Shown here: positions 51,555-59,865 of the stretch, piece after piece | Numbering within the stretch: position 1 is the stretch's first letter | Layout: every line of letters starts with the position of its first letter | Assembly: GCA_944376335.1 (NCBI GenBank) | Contig: CALWCH010000002.1 | Location: forward strand, 91,504 to 155,503 | From: an uncultured Clostridia bacterium | Lineage (GTDB): Bacteria; Bacillota; Clostridia; Christensenellales; Borkfalkiaceae | Length of the DNA stretch: 64,000 nucleotides | Reading direction: 5' to 3' | Program-made: the position numbers and the translations under genes | The notes under the pieces: model-generated | Databases searched by the model: none | Told to the model about the DNA's origin: nothing | What the model saw: the letters and a program-made list of their open reading frames with translations, nothing else

Positions 51555-52388
51555 TTATATTTCCACGTCGCCCGTGAAGCTGAATGCGGCGGGACCCGTC
51601 ATAAAGACGGTCTCCCCCGTGTAGACGATGGTGAGGTCTCCGCCGCGCAGGTGCACGAGGACTTCTTTTCCCTCGTCCGCATATCCGTTGAGAACGGCTG
51701 CGACCGCGACGGCGCACGCACCCGTGCCGCACGCCCACGTCTCCCCGCTGCCGCGCTCCCACACGCGCATCTTGAGCTCGTTATGCGCAAGCACTTCGAC
51801 AAACTCGGTATTCACGCCCTCGGGAAAGAGCGCGTGGTGTTCAAACGAGGGGCCGATCTTTTCGAGGTCGAGCTTGTAGGGATCGCCGCCGAAGAGTACG
51901 CAGTGCGGGTTGCCCATCGAGACCGCTGTCACGCGGTACTCCTTCCCCTCGACGGTCATGGGAACGTTCACCGCCCGCTCCCCTTCAAATTTGGAGGGGA
52001 TGCGCGCGGGCACAAGTTCGGGCGCGCCCATATCCACGGTGACGGAGACAACTTCCCCGTCTTTCGCGTGCATTTGCAGCGTCTTGATGCCGCTCAAGGT
52101 CTCCACGGTTAGGGTGTCCTTTTTTATCCCCTTGATTTCGTAGAGAAACTTGCCCACGCAGCGGATGCCGTTGCCGCACATCTTCCCCTCGCTGCCGTCC
52201 GCATTGAACATGCGCATCCTGCCGTCGGCAACATCGCTTTTGCACACGAGAATGACTCCGTCGCCGCCGACAGAGAAGTGCCTGTCCGAAAGTTTGACGG
52301 CAAGGGAGGAAGGGTCTTCGGGCATCATATCAAAGCAATCGAAGTAGATATAATCGTTGCCGATGCCGTGCATCTTGTAGAATTTCAT
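51555..52388 (-). CDS. dapF: Diaminopimelate epimerase
   Basis: DapF interconverts LL- and meso-diaminopimelate. The catalytic cysteines are Cys71 ([10 protein letters not shown]) and the second in [11 protein letters not shown]. The 277-residue length is normal. The ribosome binding site before ATG 52388 is weak (AATAACT), unlike its neighbours, which may limit expression. It sits between purA and pyrG on the same strand, physically linked to dapL in function. Confidence 0.96.
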   Translation of the reverse strand: MKFYKMHGIGNDYIYFDCFDMMPEDPSSLAVKLSDRHFSVGGDGVILVCKSDVADGRMRMFNADGSEGKMCGNGIRCVGKFLYEIKGIKKDTLTVETLSGIKTLQMHAKDGEVVSVTVDMGAPELVPARIPSKFEGERAVNVPMTVEGKEYRVTAVSMGNPHCVLFGGDPYKLDLEKIGPSFEHHALFPEGVNTEFVEVLAHNELKMRVWERGSGETWACGTGACAVAVAAVLNGYADEGKEVLVHLRGGDLTIVYTGETVFMTGPAAFSFTGDVEI

Positions 52389-52448
52389 AGTTATTTTTGA
52401 TTGCCGACGCCCGCAGGGTGCACCTGCGGGCTCGGACTTGAAGGGTTT

Positions 52449-53723
52449 TTATTTGAGTTTGATGACCGCGTCGCGCTTTGCACCGACGGCGGCGTAGGTG
52501 ATGTTGCAGCCGCACTTCTCCTCGATGTACTTGATGTAATCGAGCGCCTCCTTGGGAAGCTCCTCCTTCTTGCGGCAGTGCGAGATATCGGTGTGCCAGC
52601 CCTTGACCTTCTCAAACACGGGCTTGCAGCGGTTGAGCGCATCGGGATAAGGGAAGTCGTGGATGATCTCCCCGTCCAGCTCATACGCCGCGCAGACCTC
52701 GATCTCCTCGTAGACGGAGAGGATGTCGAGCTTGGTGAGCACGATCTCGTCCGCGCCCTGGCAGCGGATGCCGTAAGAGGAGGCGACGACGTCGAAGGGT
52801 CCTACCCTTCTCGGACGACCCGTCGCAGCGCCGTACTCCCCGCCCGCCGCGCGCAGCCTGTCTGCCGCCGCGCCGAAGTATTCCGCCGTGAAGGGACCCT
52901 CGCCCACGCAGGAGGAGTATGCCTTCATGATGCCGATGGACTTATCCAGCTTGAGGTTGGGAACGCCCGCACCGATGGGCGCGTAAGCCGCGATGGTCGA
53001 AGAGCTCGACGTATAGGGATAGATGCCGAAGTCGATGTCGCGCAGGGCGCCGAGCTGCGCCTCAAACATGATCTTCTTGCCCTCTTTGTGGGCGTTGTTG
53101 AGATACAGCCCCGTATCGCAGATGTAGTCGACAAGCGGCTCGCCGTACGTCTTTAAATAGTTGATGGTCTCTTCCGTGGAGACGGGCTCGTGATGGTACC
53201 CGCCCGCAACGGTGAGGTTCTTCCATTCGACGATATCCTTGACGCGCGCATACATGAGGTCGGCATGCAGGAGCTCGCCCATGCGGAACGCCTTCTTCAT
53301 GTACTTGTCCGAATAGACGGGTGCGATGCCGCGGCGGGTGGAGCCGAACTTCTTGTCGGCAAGGCGCTCCTCCTCGAGGCAGTCCATGAGGACGTGATAG
53401 GGCATGGTGATGACCGCCCTGTCGCTTATTTTGAGGTTGTCGGGCGTGATCTTGATGCCCTTCTCGCGAAGGCGCCCCATCTCCTCGGTGAGGTGCTTGA
53501 TATCGATGACCATGCCGGGGCCGAGCACGTTGACGACGTCCTCGCGAAGAATGCCCGAAGGAAGCAGGTTGAGGATGAACTTGCCCCTCTCGTTGATGAC
53601 GGTATGACCCGCATTGTTGCCGCCCTGATAGCGGCAGACGATGTCGTACCCTTCGGAGAGGAAGTCTACCATCTTCCCCTTTCCTTCGTCGCCCCAGTTG
53701 ATCCCGCAAATGGATGTCAGCAT
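52449..53723 (-). CDS. purA: Adenylosuccinate synthetase
   Basis: PurA makes adenylosuccinate from IMP, aspartate and GTP. The 424-residue protein has the P-loop-like ICGINWGDEGKGKMVDFLSE, the catalytic His in RYQGGNNAGHTV, IMP-binding residues in the STRRGIAPVY loop and RPRRVGPFD near the C-terminus. AGGGAGG precedes the ATG. It has its own strong promoter (53782-53811) downstream of an independent small RNA. Confidence 0.97.
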   Translation of the reverse strand: MLTSICGINWGDEGKGKMVDFLSEGYDIVCRYQGGNNAGHTVINERGKFILNLLPSGILREDVVNVLGPGMVIDIKHLTEEMGRLREKGIKITPDNLKISDRAVITMPYHVLMDCLEEERLADKKFGSTRRGIAPVYSDKYMKKAFRMGELLHADLMYARVKDIVEWKNLTVAGGYHHEPVSTEETINYLKTYGEPLVDYICDTGLYLNNAHKEGKKIMFEAQLGALRDIDFGIYPYTSSSSTIAAYAPIGAGVPNLKLDKSIGIMKAYSSCVGEGPFTAEYFGAAADRLRAAGGEYGAATGRPRRVGPFDVVASSYGIRCQGADEIVLTKLDILSVYEEIEVCAAYELDGEIIHDFPYPDALNRCKPVFEKVKGWHTDISHCRKKEELPKEALDYIKYIEEKCGCNITYAAVGAKRDAVIKLK

Positions 53724-53781
53724 TTGTTTTCCTCCCTAAAGCCCGCATTGCACAAAGTCGGGCATTATCAAAATACATTCT

Positions 53782-53811
53782 ATTATACAATGGAAAGCCC
53801 CCCTCTGTCAA
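53782..53811 (-). promoter_or_regulatory. Promoter of purA
   Basis: On the minus strand TTGACA (53806-53811) and TATAAT (53782-53787) are 18 bp apart, about 60 bp before the purA start. Confidence 0.8.
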
Positions 53812-53868
53812 GCATTGGGCAGGCTTTTTTCCTCGCCCCTCTCCCTAATTCTAATGAGCAAAAATTGC

Positions 53869-53899
53869 GCAAAAAATAACCGCTCCCAAAGGAACGGTT
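53869..53899 (-). terminator. Terminator of the small RNA
   Basis: AACCGCTCC pairs with GGAACGGTT (one mismatch; 53878-53899), followed by six T on the minus strand. Confidence 0.88.
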
Positions 53900-53946
53900 A
53901 AATGCGAGTAGGCTCTTATGTCCGGTCGGAACTCCCCGACGTCGCA
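53869..53946 (-). ncRNA. Unidentified ~80-nt structured RNA upstream of purA
   Basis: A promoter (53952-53981) is followed by a compact fold: closing stem ATGCGA/TCGCAT (53942-53947 with 53902-53907), an inner hairpin GTCGG/CCGAC (53936-53940 with 53925-53929), an unpaired purine-rich joiner and directly a strong terminator (53878-53899 plus T-run). The form is aptamer plus terminator, but purA has a separate promoter downstream, so the RNA may stand alone. I cannot match it to a known riboswitch or sRNA class. Confidence 0.6.
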
Positions 53947-53951
53947 TAATT

Positions 53952-53981
53952 ATTGTATCAAAATACCCTTGCTCTTGTCAA
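53952..53981 (-). promoter_or_regulatory. Promoter of the small RNA
   Basis: On the minus strand TTGACA (53976-53981) and TACAAT (53952-53957) are 18 bp apart. Confidence 0.8.
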
Positions 53982-54069
53982 CTCATCTCAAGAAGGTTTC
54001 TGGAAAACAGACAAAAAGAAAAATGTGTCCGTCTTTACCATTATTTTGCAAGTTTTTTACAAATAGAGG

Positions 54070-54098
54070 TTGACAATTCGCCCTTCTCGGCGTAAAAT
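54070..54098 (+). promoter_or_regulatory. Promoter of the Nudix gene
   Basis: TTGACA (54070-54075) and TAAAAT (54093-54098) are 17 bp apart. Confidence 0.85.
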
Positions 54099-54129
54099 AA
54101 ATAGAAAATAATTTCGGGAGGAAAGAGAG

Positions 54130-54627
54130 ATGTATTGCACGGACTGCGGAGAAAAGCTCACGCTGCGCTTTCTCGAGAACGAAGGCCTCGTTCCCTACTG
54201 CCCCAAGTGCGAAAAGTTCAAGTTCCCCTTCTTTCCCGTTGCGGTGTCCATGACCGTCGTCAACCGTGCGGAGGACAAGATCCTTCTCGCTCGGCACGTC
54301 GGAGACGAGGATTATAAGCTGTTTGCGGGTTACATCAGGAAGGGCGAGAACGCCGAGAAGGCGCTGGTGCGCGAATTGCGCGAGGAGACCCGCCTCAATG
54401 CCATCAAGTGGCGCTATCATGCGTCGCGCTATCACGAGCAGAAGAACCTTTTGATGCTCAACTACATCGTAACGGCGGACGACACGGCGGAGACCACCCT
54501 CAACGAGGAACTCACCGACGTCAAGTGGTGTACTTACGACGAAGCCAAGCAGCTCATCCGAAAGAACTCTACGGCGGAGTACTTCTTGCTCGGTGCATTC
54601 CCCGAGCTTCACCCCAGAAAGAAATAA
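54130..54627 (+). CDS. Nudix hydrolase with N-terminal zinc ribbon (NudC-like)
   Basis: This is a 165-residue pyrophosphohydrolase. The N-terminal zinc ribbon has Cys3, Cys6, Cys24 and Cys27 (MYCTDCGEK, YCPKC). The Nudix box runs from Gly67 to about residue 89 as GYIRKGENAEKALVRELREE, then TRL. The zinc-ribbon plus Nudix layout resembles NADH pyrophosphatase NudC, but the protein is much shorter and lacks the NudC signature, so the substrate is open. It is a single-gene unit with its own promoter and terminator on the + strand. Confidence 0.88.
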   Translation: MYCTDCGEKLTLRFLENEGLVPYCPKCEKFKFPFFPVAVSMTVVNRAEDKILLARHVGDEDYKLFAGYIRKGENAEKALVRELREETRLNAIKWRYHASRYHEQKNLLMLNYIVTADDTAETTLNEELTDVKWCTYDEAKQLIRKNSTAEYFLLGAFPELHPRKK

Positions 54628-54633
54628 GGGAAA

Positions 54634-54678
54634 CAAAAACGGGACGGCATTCTTCGCCGCCCCGCTGTTTTTTTTGGA
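54634..54678. terminator. Bidirectional terminator between the Nudix gene and proA
   Basis: Stem 54640-54648 with 54656-54664 has T-runs on both strands. Confidence 0.88.
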
Positions 54679-54701
54679 AGGCGCAGTAATTACGCGCCTT
54701 T

Positions 54702-55937
54702 TTATGCCCGTACTTGGCCGCTGCCGCGGATGATAAACTTGTAGGACGTGAGCTCCCGAAGTCCCATCGGGCCGCGCGCGTGCAGCTTTTGGGTGGAGAT
54801 GCCCATCTCCGCGCCAAAGCCGAACTCAAACCCGTCCGAAAAGCGCGTCGAGGCGTTTTCATAGACGCACGCCGAGTCGATCTCCTTCAAGAACCGCTCG
54901 CCCGCCGCCTTATCTTCGGTTACGATGGCCTCGCTGTGCATGGTGGAGTGCTCGTTGATGAAGGGAATGGCCTCGTCGATGCCCGAGACGATCTTGATGG
55001 AGATCTTGAGCGCGCTGTATTCGGTGTAGAAGTCCTCCTCCGTCGCGGGAGCAATGCGAGCATCGAGCGCGCACGCCTCCTCATCCCCCACCATCTCGAC
55101 GTGCTTTTCCGCAAGGGCGTCGCAGATCTCCTGCATGTGCTTTTCGGCGAAGGGGCGGTCGATAACGAGGCTCTCCGCCGCATTGCACACGCTCGTGCGC
55201 TGCGTCTTGGCGTTGATGAGGATGGGAATGGCCTTCTTGATATCCGCCGACTTCTCAAAATAGATGTGGCAGTTGCCCGTGCCCGTTTCGATGACGGGCA
55301 CCGTCGCATTCTCAAGCGCGCTGTCGATGAGCGTCTTGCTCCCGCGCGGGATGAGCACGTCGATGAGCCCCTTCTGCCGCATGAATTCGCGTGCGCCCTC
55401 CCGCGTCTTATCGGTGATGAGCTGGATGAAGGAAGGGTCGAACCCGCCCGCCTCAAGCGCCTTTTTGATGACATCGACGATGGCGATGTTGGAGCGGAGC
55501 GCATCCTTGCTGCCGCGCAAAACGACGGCGTTGCCGCTCTTGATGCAAAGGCCGATGGCGTCCGCCGTCACGTTGGGGCGAGACTCGTACACGATGCCGA
55601 TGACGCCGAAGGGAACGCGCACGCGCTCGATCTCGATGCCAGAAGGCGCCGTGTGCCGCTCTAAGACTTCGCCCACGGGGCAGGGAAGCGCGATGAGCTT
55701 TTTAAGCCCTTCCGCAATGCCCTCGATGCGCTTTTCGTTGAGCATCAAGCGGTCCTTGAATTGCTCCCCGCGCGTGCAGGCAGCAACATCTTCCGCGTTT
55801 TCGGCGATGATCTTCCCGCTGTTTCTGATGAGCGCCTCTGCCGCGAGCGTGAGCATCTTGTTCTTCTCTTCTTCCGTCGAATAGGCAATGGTGTGCGCCC
55901 CCTCTTTGGCGAGGCGGCAGGTCTCGGAAATCGTCAT
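54702..55937 (-). CDS. proA: Gamma-glutamyl phosphate reductase
   Basis: ProA reduces glutamyl-5-phosphate to the semialdehyde in proline synthesis. The 411-residue protein shows VPFGVIGIVYESRPNVTADA, the catalytic Cys in KTQRTSVCNAAESL, and MHSEAIVTED near the C-terminus. AGGAGG precedes the ATG. No proB lies next to it in the window, which is somewhat unusual. Confidence 0.97.
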   Translation of the reverse strand: MTISETCRLAKEGAHTIAYSTEEEKNKMLTLAAEALIRNSGKIIAENAEDVAACTRGEQFKDRLMLNEKRIEGIAEGLKKLIALPCPVGEVLERHTAPSGIEIERVRVPFGVIGIVYESRPNVTADAIGLCIKSGNAVVLRGSKDALRSNIAIVDVIKKALEAGGFDPSFIQLITDKTREGAREFMRQKGLIDVLIPRGSKTLIDSALENATVPVIETGTGNCHIYFEKSADIKKAIPILINAKTQRTSVCNAAESLVIDRPFAEKHMQEICDALAEKHVEMVGDEEACALDARIAPATEEDFYTEYSALKISIKIVSGIDEAIPFINEHSTMHSEAIVTEDKAAGERFLKEIDSACVYENASTRFSDGFEFGFGAEMGISTQKLHARGPMGLRELTSYKFIIRGSGQVRA

Positions 55938-55989
55938 AAATCCTCCTTTTTGGCAAAAAGCGGAGAGCTCCCGCCCTCCGCCTCGGTTT

Positions 55990-56730
55990 TTATTCCTCTT
56001 CTTCCTCTTCGGGAAGCTCTACGTTGTGATAGACGGTCTGCACGTCGTCGTTTTCCTCGAGCTTGTCGAGCATCTTCATGAAGGTCTCGAGCTTGTCCTC
56101 GGGAAGGGTGATCTTGTTCTGGGGGAGCATCGTGATCTCCGCCTGCAGGAAGGTAAGCCCCTTCTCTTCGAGGTACTTTCTCGCCTCGGAGAAGGCTGCG
56201 GGCGTCGTATAGATCTCATACGCGTCCTCTTCGGTGACGACGTCCTCCGCGCCTGCGTCGAGGGCGTACTCCGTGACGGTGTCCTCGTCAAGCTCGGGCG
56301 TGCGCTCGATGACGATGACGCCCTTGTTCTCGAACATGTAGGAGACGCTGCCCGTCGTTCCGAGGGAACCGCCGTGCTTGCTCATGATGGCGCGCACATC
56401 GCCTGCGGTGCGGTTGTTGTTGTCGGTGAGCGTCGAGATGATGACGGCCGCTCCGCCCACGCCGTAGCCCTCGTAGGTGAGCTCCTTGTAGTCGCGGTCG
56501 CCGAAGTCACCCGCCGCACGCTTGATGGAGCGCTCGATGTTGTCGTTGGGCATATTCGCCGCCTTCGCCTTGGCGATGACGTCTGCGAGCTTGGAGTTGG
56601 TGGAGGGGTTGGGGTTGCCCTTGGCGGCAACGGCGAGCTCCCTGCCGATCTTGGTAAAGAGCTTGCCGCGCGCTGCGTCGGCCTTGCCCTTCTTTGCCTG
56701 AATGTTGTGCCATTTGCTGTGTCCTGACAT
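55990..56730 (-). CDS. yebC: YebC/PmpR-family regulatory or translation protein
   Basis: This conserved 246-residue protein of the TACO1/YebC family was long annotated as a transcriptional regulator, and recent work links the family to translation of proline-rich stretches. The start MSGHSKWHNIQAKKGKADAARG and the acidic C-terminal domain are typical. Length is normal. It precedes proA and follows the SpoU-type methyltransferase on the same strand. Confidence 0.95.
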   Translation of the reverse strand: MSGHSKWHNIQAKKGKADAARGKLFTKIGRELAVAAKGNPNPSTNSKLADVIAKAKAANMPNDNIERSIKRAAGDFGDRDYKELTYEGYGVGGAAVIISTLTDNNNRTAGDVRAIMSKHGGSLGTTGSVSYMFENKGVIVIERTPELDEDTVTEYALDAGAEDVVTEEDAYEIYTTPAAFSEARKYLEEKGLTFLQAEITMLPQNKITLPEDKLETFMKMLDKLEENDDVQTVYHNVELPEEEEEE

Positions 56731-56750
56731 AAAAAACCTCGCTGAAACGT

Positions 56751-57482
56751 TTAAATAAAGGTAGTTCTCTTGAGCTCGTACATGAGAATGCCCGCCGAGA
56801 CCGCGGCATTCAAACTCTCCGTATGCTCCCCCATCGGGATGCGCACCGTGAAGGAGGCTTTTTCTCTCACTTGCTTGGAAAGGCCGCTGCCCTCGTTGCC
56901 GATGCAGAGCGCAAACTGTTCGGGCGGCGCGAAGGTAAAGATGTTCTCCCCGCCCATATCCGCCGCGATGAGCGGAACGCCGTCAAGCGCCGAGAGCACT
57001 TCCTCCCGCGTGCCCTGCATCAGAGAGACGAAAAACACGCCGCTCATGCTCGCACGCACGCTCTTGGGAGAGAACGGGTCGGCACATCCAATGAGATAGA
57101 GTTCATGGAAGCCCGCCGCGTTGGCCGTACGGATGATGGCGCCGACGTTGGCGGGGTCGGAGACGCCGTCCAGTAAAAGACAGCTCCCCTTCGGGGGCGT
57201 GAGCGCAAACTCGGGAAGCACGGCCTCCGCTAAAATGGGCTGCGGGGTCTTTTCCTCGGAGATGCTGTTGAAGGCGTCTTCGCCCAAAACAAGGTCAGCC
57301 GCAAGCTCCCCTTCATAATCTTCCCGCGCGATCATGCGGCTTATTTTGATGCCGCTTTTCATGCACTCGCGCACCATTTTCTCCCCTTCGACGAGGAACA
57401 TGCCCCGCTCTCTTCTGAATTTCTTCTCGCGGAGCGCGCGCAGTTCCTTGACGCAGGGATTGCTCTTGGAAAGAATGATCAT
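56751..57482 (-). CDS. SpoU/TrmH-family RNA 2'-O-methyltransferase
   Basis: This 243-residue SPOUT enzyme probably methylates ribose in rRNA or tRNA. The three family motifs are present: LDGVSDPANVGAIIRTANAAG, LCIGNEGSGLS and IPMGEHTESLNAAVSAGI. A short N-terminal substrate-binding domain (about 1-90) begins LSKSNPCVKELRALREKKFR. The position after rplT is common in Firmicutes, where this gene is often called a TrmH- or YsgA-like rRNA methyltransferase. The exact target is unknown. Confidence 0.92.
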   Translation of the reverse strand: MIILSKSNPCVKELRALREKKFRRERGMFLVEGEKMVRECMKSGIKISRMIAREDYEGELAADLVLGEDAFNSISEEKTPQPILAEAVLPEFALTPPKGSCLLLDGVSDPANVGAIIRTANAAGFHELYLIGCADPFSPKSVRASMSGVFFVSLMQGTREEVLSALDGVPLIAADMGGENIFTFAPPEQFALCIGNEGSGLSKQVREKASFTVRIPMGEHTESLNAAVSAGILMYELKRTTFI

Positions 57483-57498
57483 GTTGGCTCAAAGAGTG

Positions 57499-57528
57499 AA
57501 AAAAGCCTTTTTCAAAAAAGGCTTTTTT
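57499..57528 (-). terminator. Terminator after rplT
   Basis: AAAAAAGCC-type stem (57499-57528) has runs of T on the minus strand. Confidence 0.85.
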
Positions 57529-57538
57529 GGCGTAAAAG

Positions 57539-57889
57539 TTAGTTTGCGGCCTTTGCCTTCTCGCAAAGTTCGCTGAATGCCTTGGCGTCGGTGACGGCGA
57601 GGTCAGCAAGCACCTTGCGGTTGAGCTCGATACCGGCGACCTTGAGGCCGTGCATAAGACGGGAATAGGAGAGCCCGTTCTCGCGCGCGCCGGCGTTGAT
57701 GCGTGCGATCCAAAGCGAACGCATATCACGCTTTCTCAGCCTTCTGCCCACATATGCGTAGTTGAGCGACTTCATCACCGCTTCGCGGGCGATGCGGTAG
57801 TTCTTGCTCTTATTGCCCCAATAGCCCTTTGCGAGCTTTAAGATCTTTCTGCGCTTTTTAACAGCGTTGACACCTCTTTTAATACGCAT
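57539..57889 (-). CDS. rplT: 50S ribosomal protein L20
   Basis: L20 is an early assembly protein binding 23S rRNA. The 116-residue sequence [20 protein letters not shown] and the rest are canonical. In Firmicutes L20 also represses its own operon by binding the infC leader; a matching leader lies at 58691-58842. It is the third gene of infC-rpmI-rplT. Confidence 0.98.
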   Translation of the reverse strand: MRIKRGVNAVKKRRKILKLAKGYWGNKSKNYRIAREAVMKSLNYAYVGRRLRKRDMRSLWIARINAGARENGLSYSRLMHGLKVAGIELNRKVLADLAVTDAKAFSELCEKAKAAN

Positions 57890-57904
57890 TGTTTCTGCCT
57901 CCTC

Positions 57905-58105
57905 TTAGTCCTTGTAGGGGATCATCTTCTTGACGGTGCTCTCCTGCGTAGCGGAGACGAGCGTGGTCTGACGAAGATTTCTCTTTCTCTTTCTGTTCTT
58001 GGTTTCAGCCTTGTGGTTCTTGCCGCCGTGAGGTCTGTTGACCTTGCCGGTGCCGGTGAGCCAGAAGCGCTTCTTGCTGCCACTGTGCGATTTCTGTTTC
58101 GGCAT
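57905..58105 (-). CDS. rpmI: 50S ribosomal protein L35
   Basis: The 66-residue basic protein begins MPKQKSHSGSKKRFWLTGTG, canonical L35. The ATG at 58105 follows GGAGG; an in-frame upstream ATG is not needed. It lies between infC and rplT. Confidence 0.98.
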   Translation of the reverse strand: MPKQKSHSGSKKRFWLTGTGKVNRPHGGKNHKAETKNRKRKRNLRQTTLVSATQESTVKKMIPYKD

Positions 58106-58165
58106 ATGTTTGTCCTCCAATGATGTATCGATATTTAAGGGCGCGAAAACGCGCGTCTTGACTTT

Positions 58166-58678
58166 TTAAGCCTTTTTGGGGGCGAGGATCATGATGATGT
58201 TGCGCCCCTCCATGTTGATGGGTTTTTCGATGACGGCGATCTCCTTGAGTCCCTCGTAGAAGTTGTTCATCACATCTCTTCCGAGGTTGGAATGTGCCAT
58301 CTGCCGTCCGCGCAGACGGATGGAGACCTTGACCTTGTTGCCTTCGCCGAGGAATTTCGTCGCCTGCTTTGCCTTGACGTTGAGATCGCCCACGTCGATG
58401 GTCATGGAAAGCTGGACTTCCTTGATCTCGACCACCTTCTGATTCCTGCGGTTCTCCTTTTCCTTCTTGGCCTGTTCAAACTTGAACTTCCCATAGTCCA
58501 TGATCTTGCACACGGGCGGCACGGCGTTGGGGGAGATCTTTACGAGGTCCAGATCTGCCTCCTCTGCAAGCCTCATTGCCTCTCTCGGCGACATGACGCC
58601 GAGCATTTCGCCCGTTTCCGAGATCACTCTGATCTCGCGGTCGCGGATCTCTCCGTTCATCTGATTCTGCGTTTTGAT
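58166..58678 (-). CDS. infC: Translation initiation factor IF-3 (probable AUC start)
   Basis: IF-3 checks the start codon and keeps subunits apart. The sequence (MNGEIRDREIRVISETGEML; HSNLGRDVMNNFYEGLKEIA) is canonical. The first ATG in the right place (58660) has no ribosome binding site at a proper distance, whereas GAGAGG lies seven bases before an in-frame ATC at 58676-58678. infC of other bacteria uses rare AUU/AUC starts so that IF-3 limits its own synthesis; I therefore choose 58678. If wrong, the ATG start shortens the protein by six residues. Confidence 0.85.
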   Translation of the reverse strand: MKTQNQMNGEIRDREIRVISETGEMLGVMSPREAMRLAEEADLDLVKISPNAVPPVCKIMDYGKFKFEQAKKEKENRRNQKVVEIKEVQLSMTIDVGDLNVKAKQATKFLGEGNKVKVSIRLRGRQMAHSNLGRDVMNNFYEGLKEIAVIEKPINMEGRNIIMILAPKKA

Positions 58679-58690
58679 ATTTCCACCTCT

Positions 58691-58842
58691 CACAAAAAAT
58701 AAAACGGATCGCGCATCGCGTGACCCGTCATAGACCATATCATCCCGATATCGCAGGGCACAACCTGCCATATCTTTCAAGGAAAATATCGACCCGCACA
58801 AGCCGTCTGCCGTGCGGAGAGAAGGGTTCGCCTCTGCTTGAT
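58691..58842 (-). promoter_or_regulatory. infC leader with attenuator (L20-leader-like)
   Basis: About 150 nt of untranslated leader separate the promoter from infC and end in a terminator (stem 58704-58713 with 58717-58728, then a T-rich run) a few bases before the infC ribosome binding site. The same design in Bacillus subtilis is the L20-controlled attenuator of infC-rpmI-rplT. Assignment rests on position and layout rather than a motif match. Confidence 0.7.
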
Positions 58843-58848
58843 GGCGCT

Positions 58849-58878
58849 ATCTTACCATATCTCCCCGCGCGTTGTCAA
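58849..58878 (-). promoter_or_regulatory. Promoter of infC-rpmI-rplT
   Basis: On the minus strand TTGACA (58873-58878) and TAAGAT (58849-58854) are 18 bp apart. Confidence 0.78.
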
Positions 58879-59018
58879 ACGTTTTTGCAAGGTTTTTTGA
58901 AAATTTTTTGTTTGAGGGCGTCTTCTCCCGCCATAAGGTAAGGAAATCGCCCTTTATTTCGATAAAAATCTAAATAACAGTCATTCTGAAAGCCACTCTT
59001 ATTTCGATTTTCGTCGAA

Positions 59019-59864
59019 TTAAGCGGGCTTGACTGCAAAACCGCGGCCCCTCAGCCAATCGAGGGCGAGCGGCAGCCATTCCCCCACCGGGGAGAGAAAG
59101 GCGTCGTACTCCGTCTGGTCGTTCGTCTCGGGGGAGACGAGGCTGAGTCCGTGGTGCCCGTGCTCGAAGATATGCAGTGCAAACGGCGCGCCTGCGTTTC
59201 GGTAGGCGGAGGCGAGCATCAGCGAATTTTCGACAGGTACGGCGTTGTCCTCCATCGTGTGCCAAAGGAAGGCGGGCGGTGCCGCCGATGTCACGCGCGT
59301 CTCCAAAGAGAGGCGGCTCATAAGCTCCTTATTCCCGCCCGTGATGACGTCCCGCGTTCCCTCGTGCGTCCTCTCCCCCATCGTGACGACGGGATAGGAG
59401 AGTATCGCGGCGTCCGGTTTTGCCTCCCTGACGCGCTCCCCTAAAACTGCCCTCACCTCGGGCTCGGCGAAAAGGAGCGAGAGCATCCCCGCAAGGTGCC
59501 CGCCCGCCGAAAAGCCGATGGCGGCGATGTGCTCTTTGTCGAGGCAGTACTCCTTTGCGTGCTCCCTCAAGTACACCATCGCCATCACGGCCTCGATGAG
59601 GGGCGCGGGGTATGGCGCCTGTACGGTGTAGTCGAGCGCAAACGCGCAGTATCCCTTTGCAACGAAGGCGAGCGCAACGGGCTCCTTCTCGCGGTCGGAG
59701 CGCATCCAATACCCGCCGCCCGGGATGACGAGCATCCCGGGGCGCAGCTTGGGTTTCAGTTCATTTTCAATGGAGAGGGGAACGTACGTCGTGAGGTACC
59801 CCTCTCTCCCCTCCCCTCTCGCTATGCCGAAATAGGCGTATAGGTCGATTCTTTCGTAGGTCAT
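59019..59864 (-). CDS. Alpha/beta-hydrolase, acetyl-esterase type
   Basis: This 281-residue cytoplasmic esterase is of the BD-FAE/acetyl-xylan-esterase-like group. The oxyanion motif is VIPGGGYWMRSDRE, the nucleophile Ser lies in AAIGFSAGGHLAG, the acid in LWHTMEDNAVPVENS and the His in FEHGHHGLSLV. It starts one base before the end of the GH42 gene's reading unit, so it is co-expressed with a beta-galactosidase and may deacetylate the same oligosaccharides. Confidence 0.88.
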   Translation of the reverse strand: MTYERIDLYAYFGIARGEGREGYLTTYVPLSIENELKPKLRPGMLVIPGGGYWMRSDREKEPVALAFVAKGYCAFALDYTVQAPYPAPLIEAVMAMVYLREHAKEYCLDKEHIAAIGFSAGGHLAGMLSLLFAEPEVRAVLGERVREAKPDAAILSYPVVTMGERTHEGTRDVITGGNKELMSRLSLETRVTSAAPPAFLWHTMEDNAVPVENSLMLASAYRNAGAPFALHIFEHGHHGLSLVSPETNDQTEYDAFLSPVGEWLPLALDWLRGRGFAVKPA

Positions 59865-59865
59865 C

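Noticed and set aside
53869-53946. Small RNA as 6S RNA, fluoride, preQ1 or guanidine-III riboswitch
   Set aside because: It is too short for 6S RNA, and the conserved cores of the riboswitch classes I could recall are not present, so it is left unidentified.
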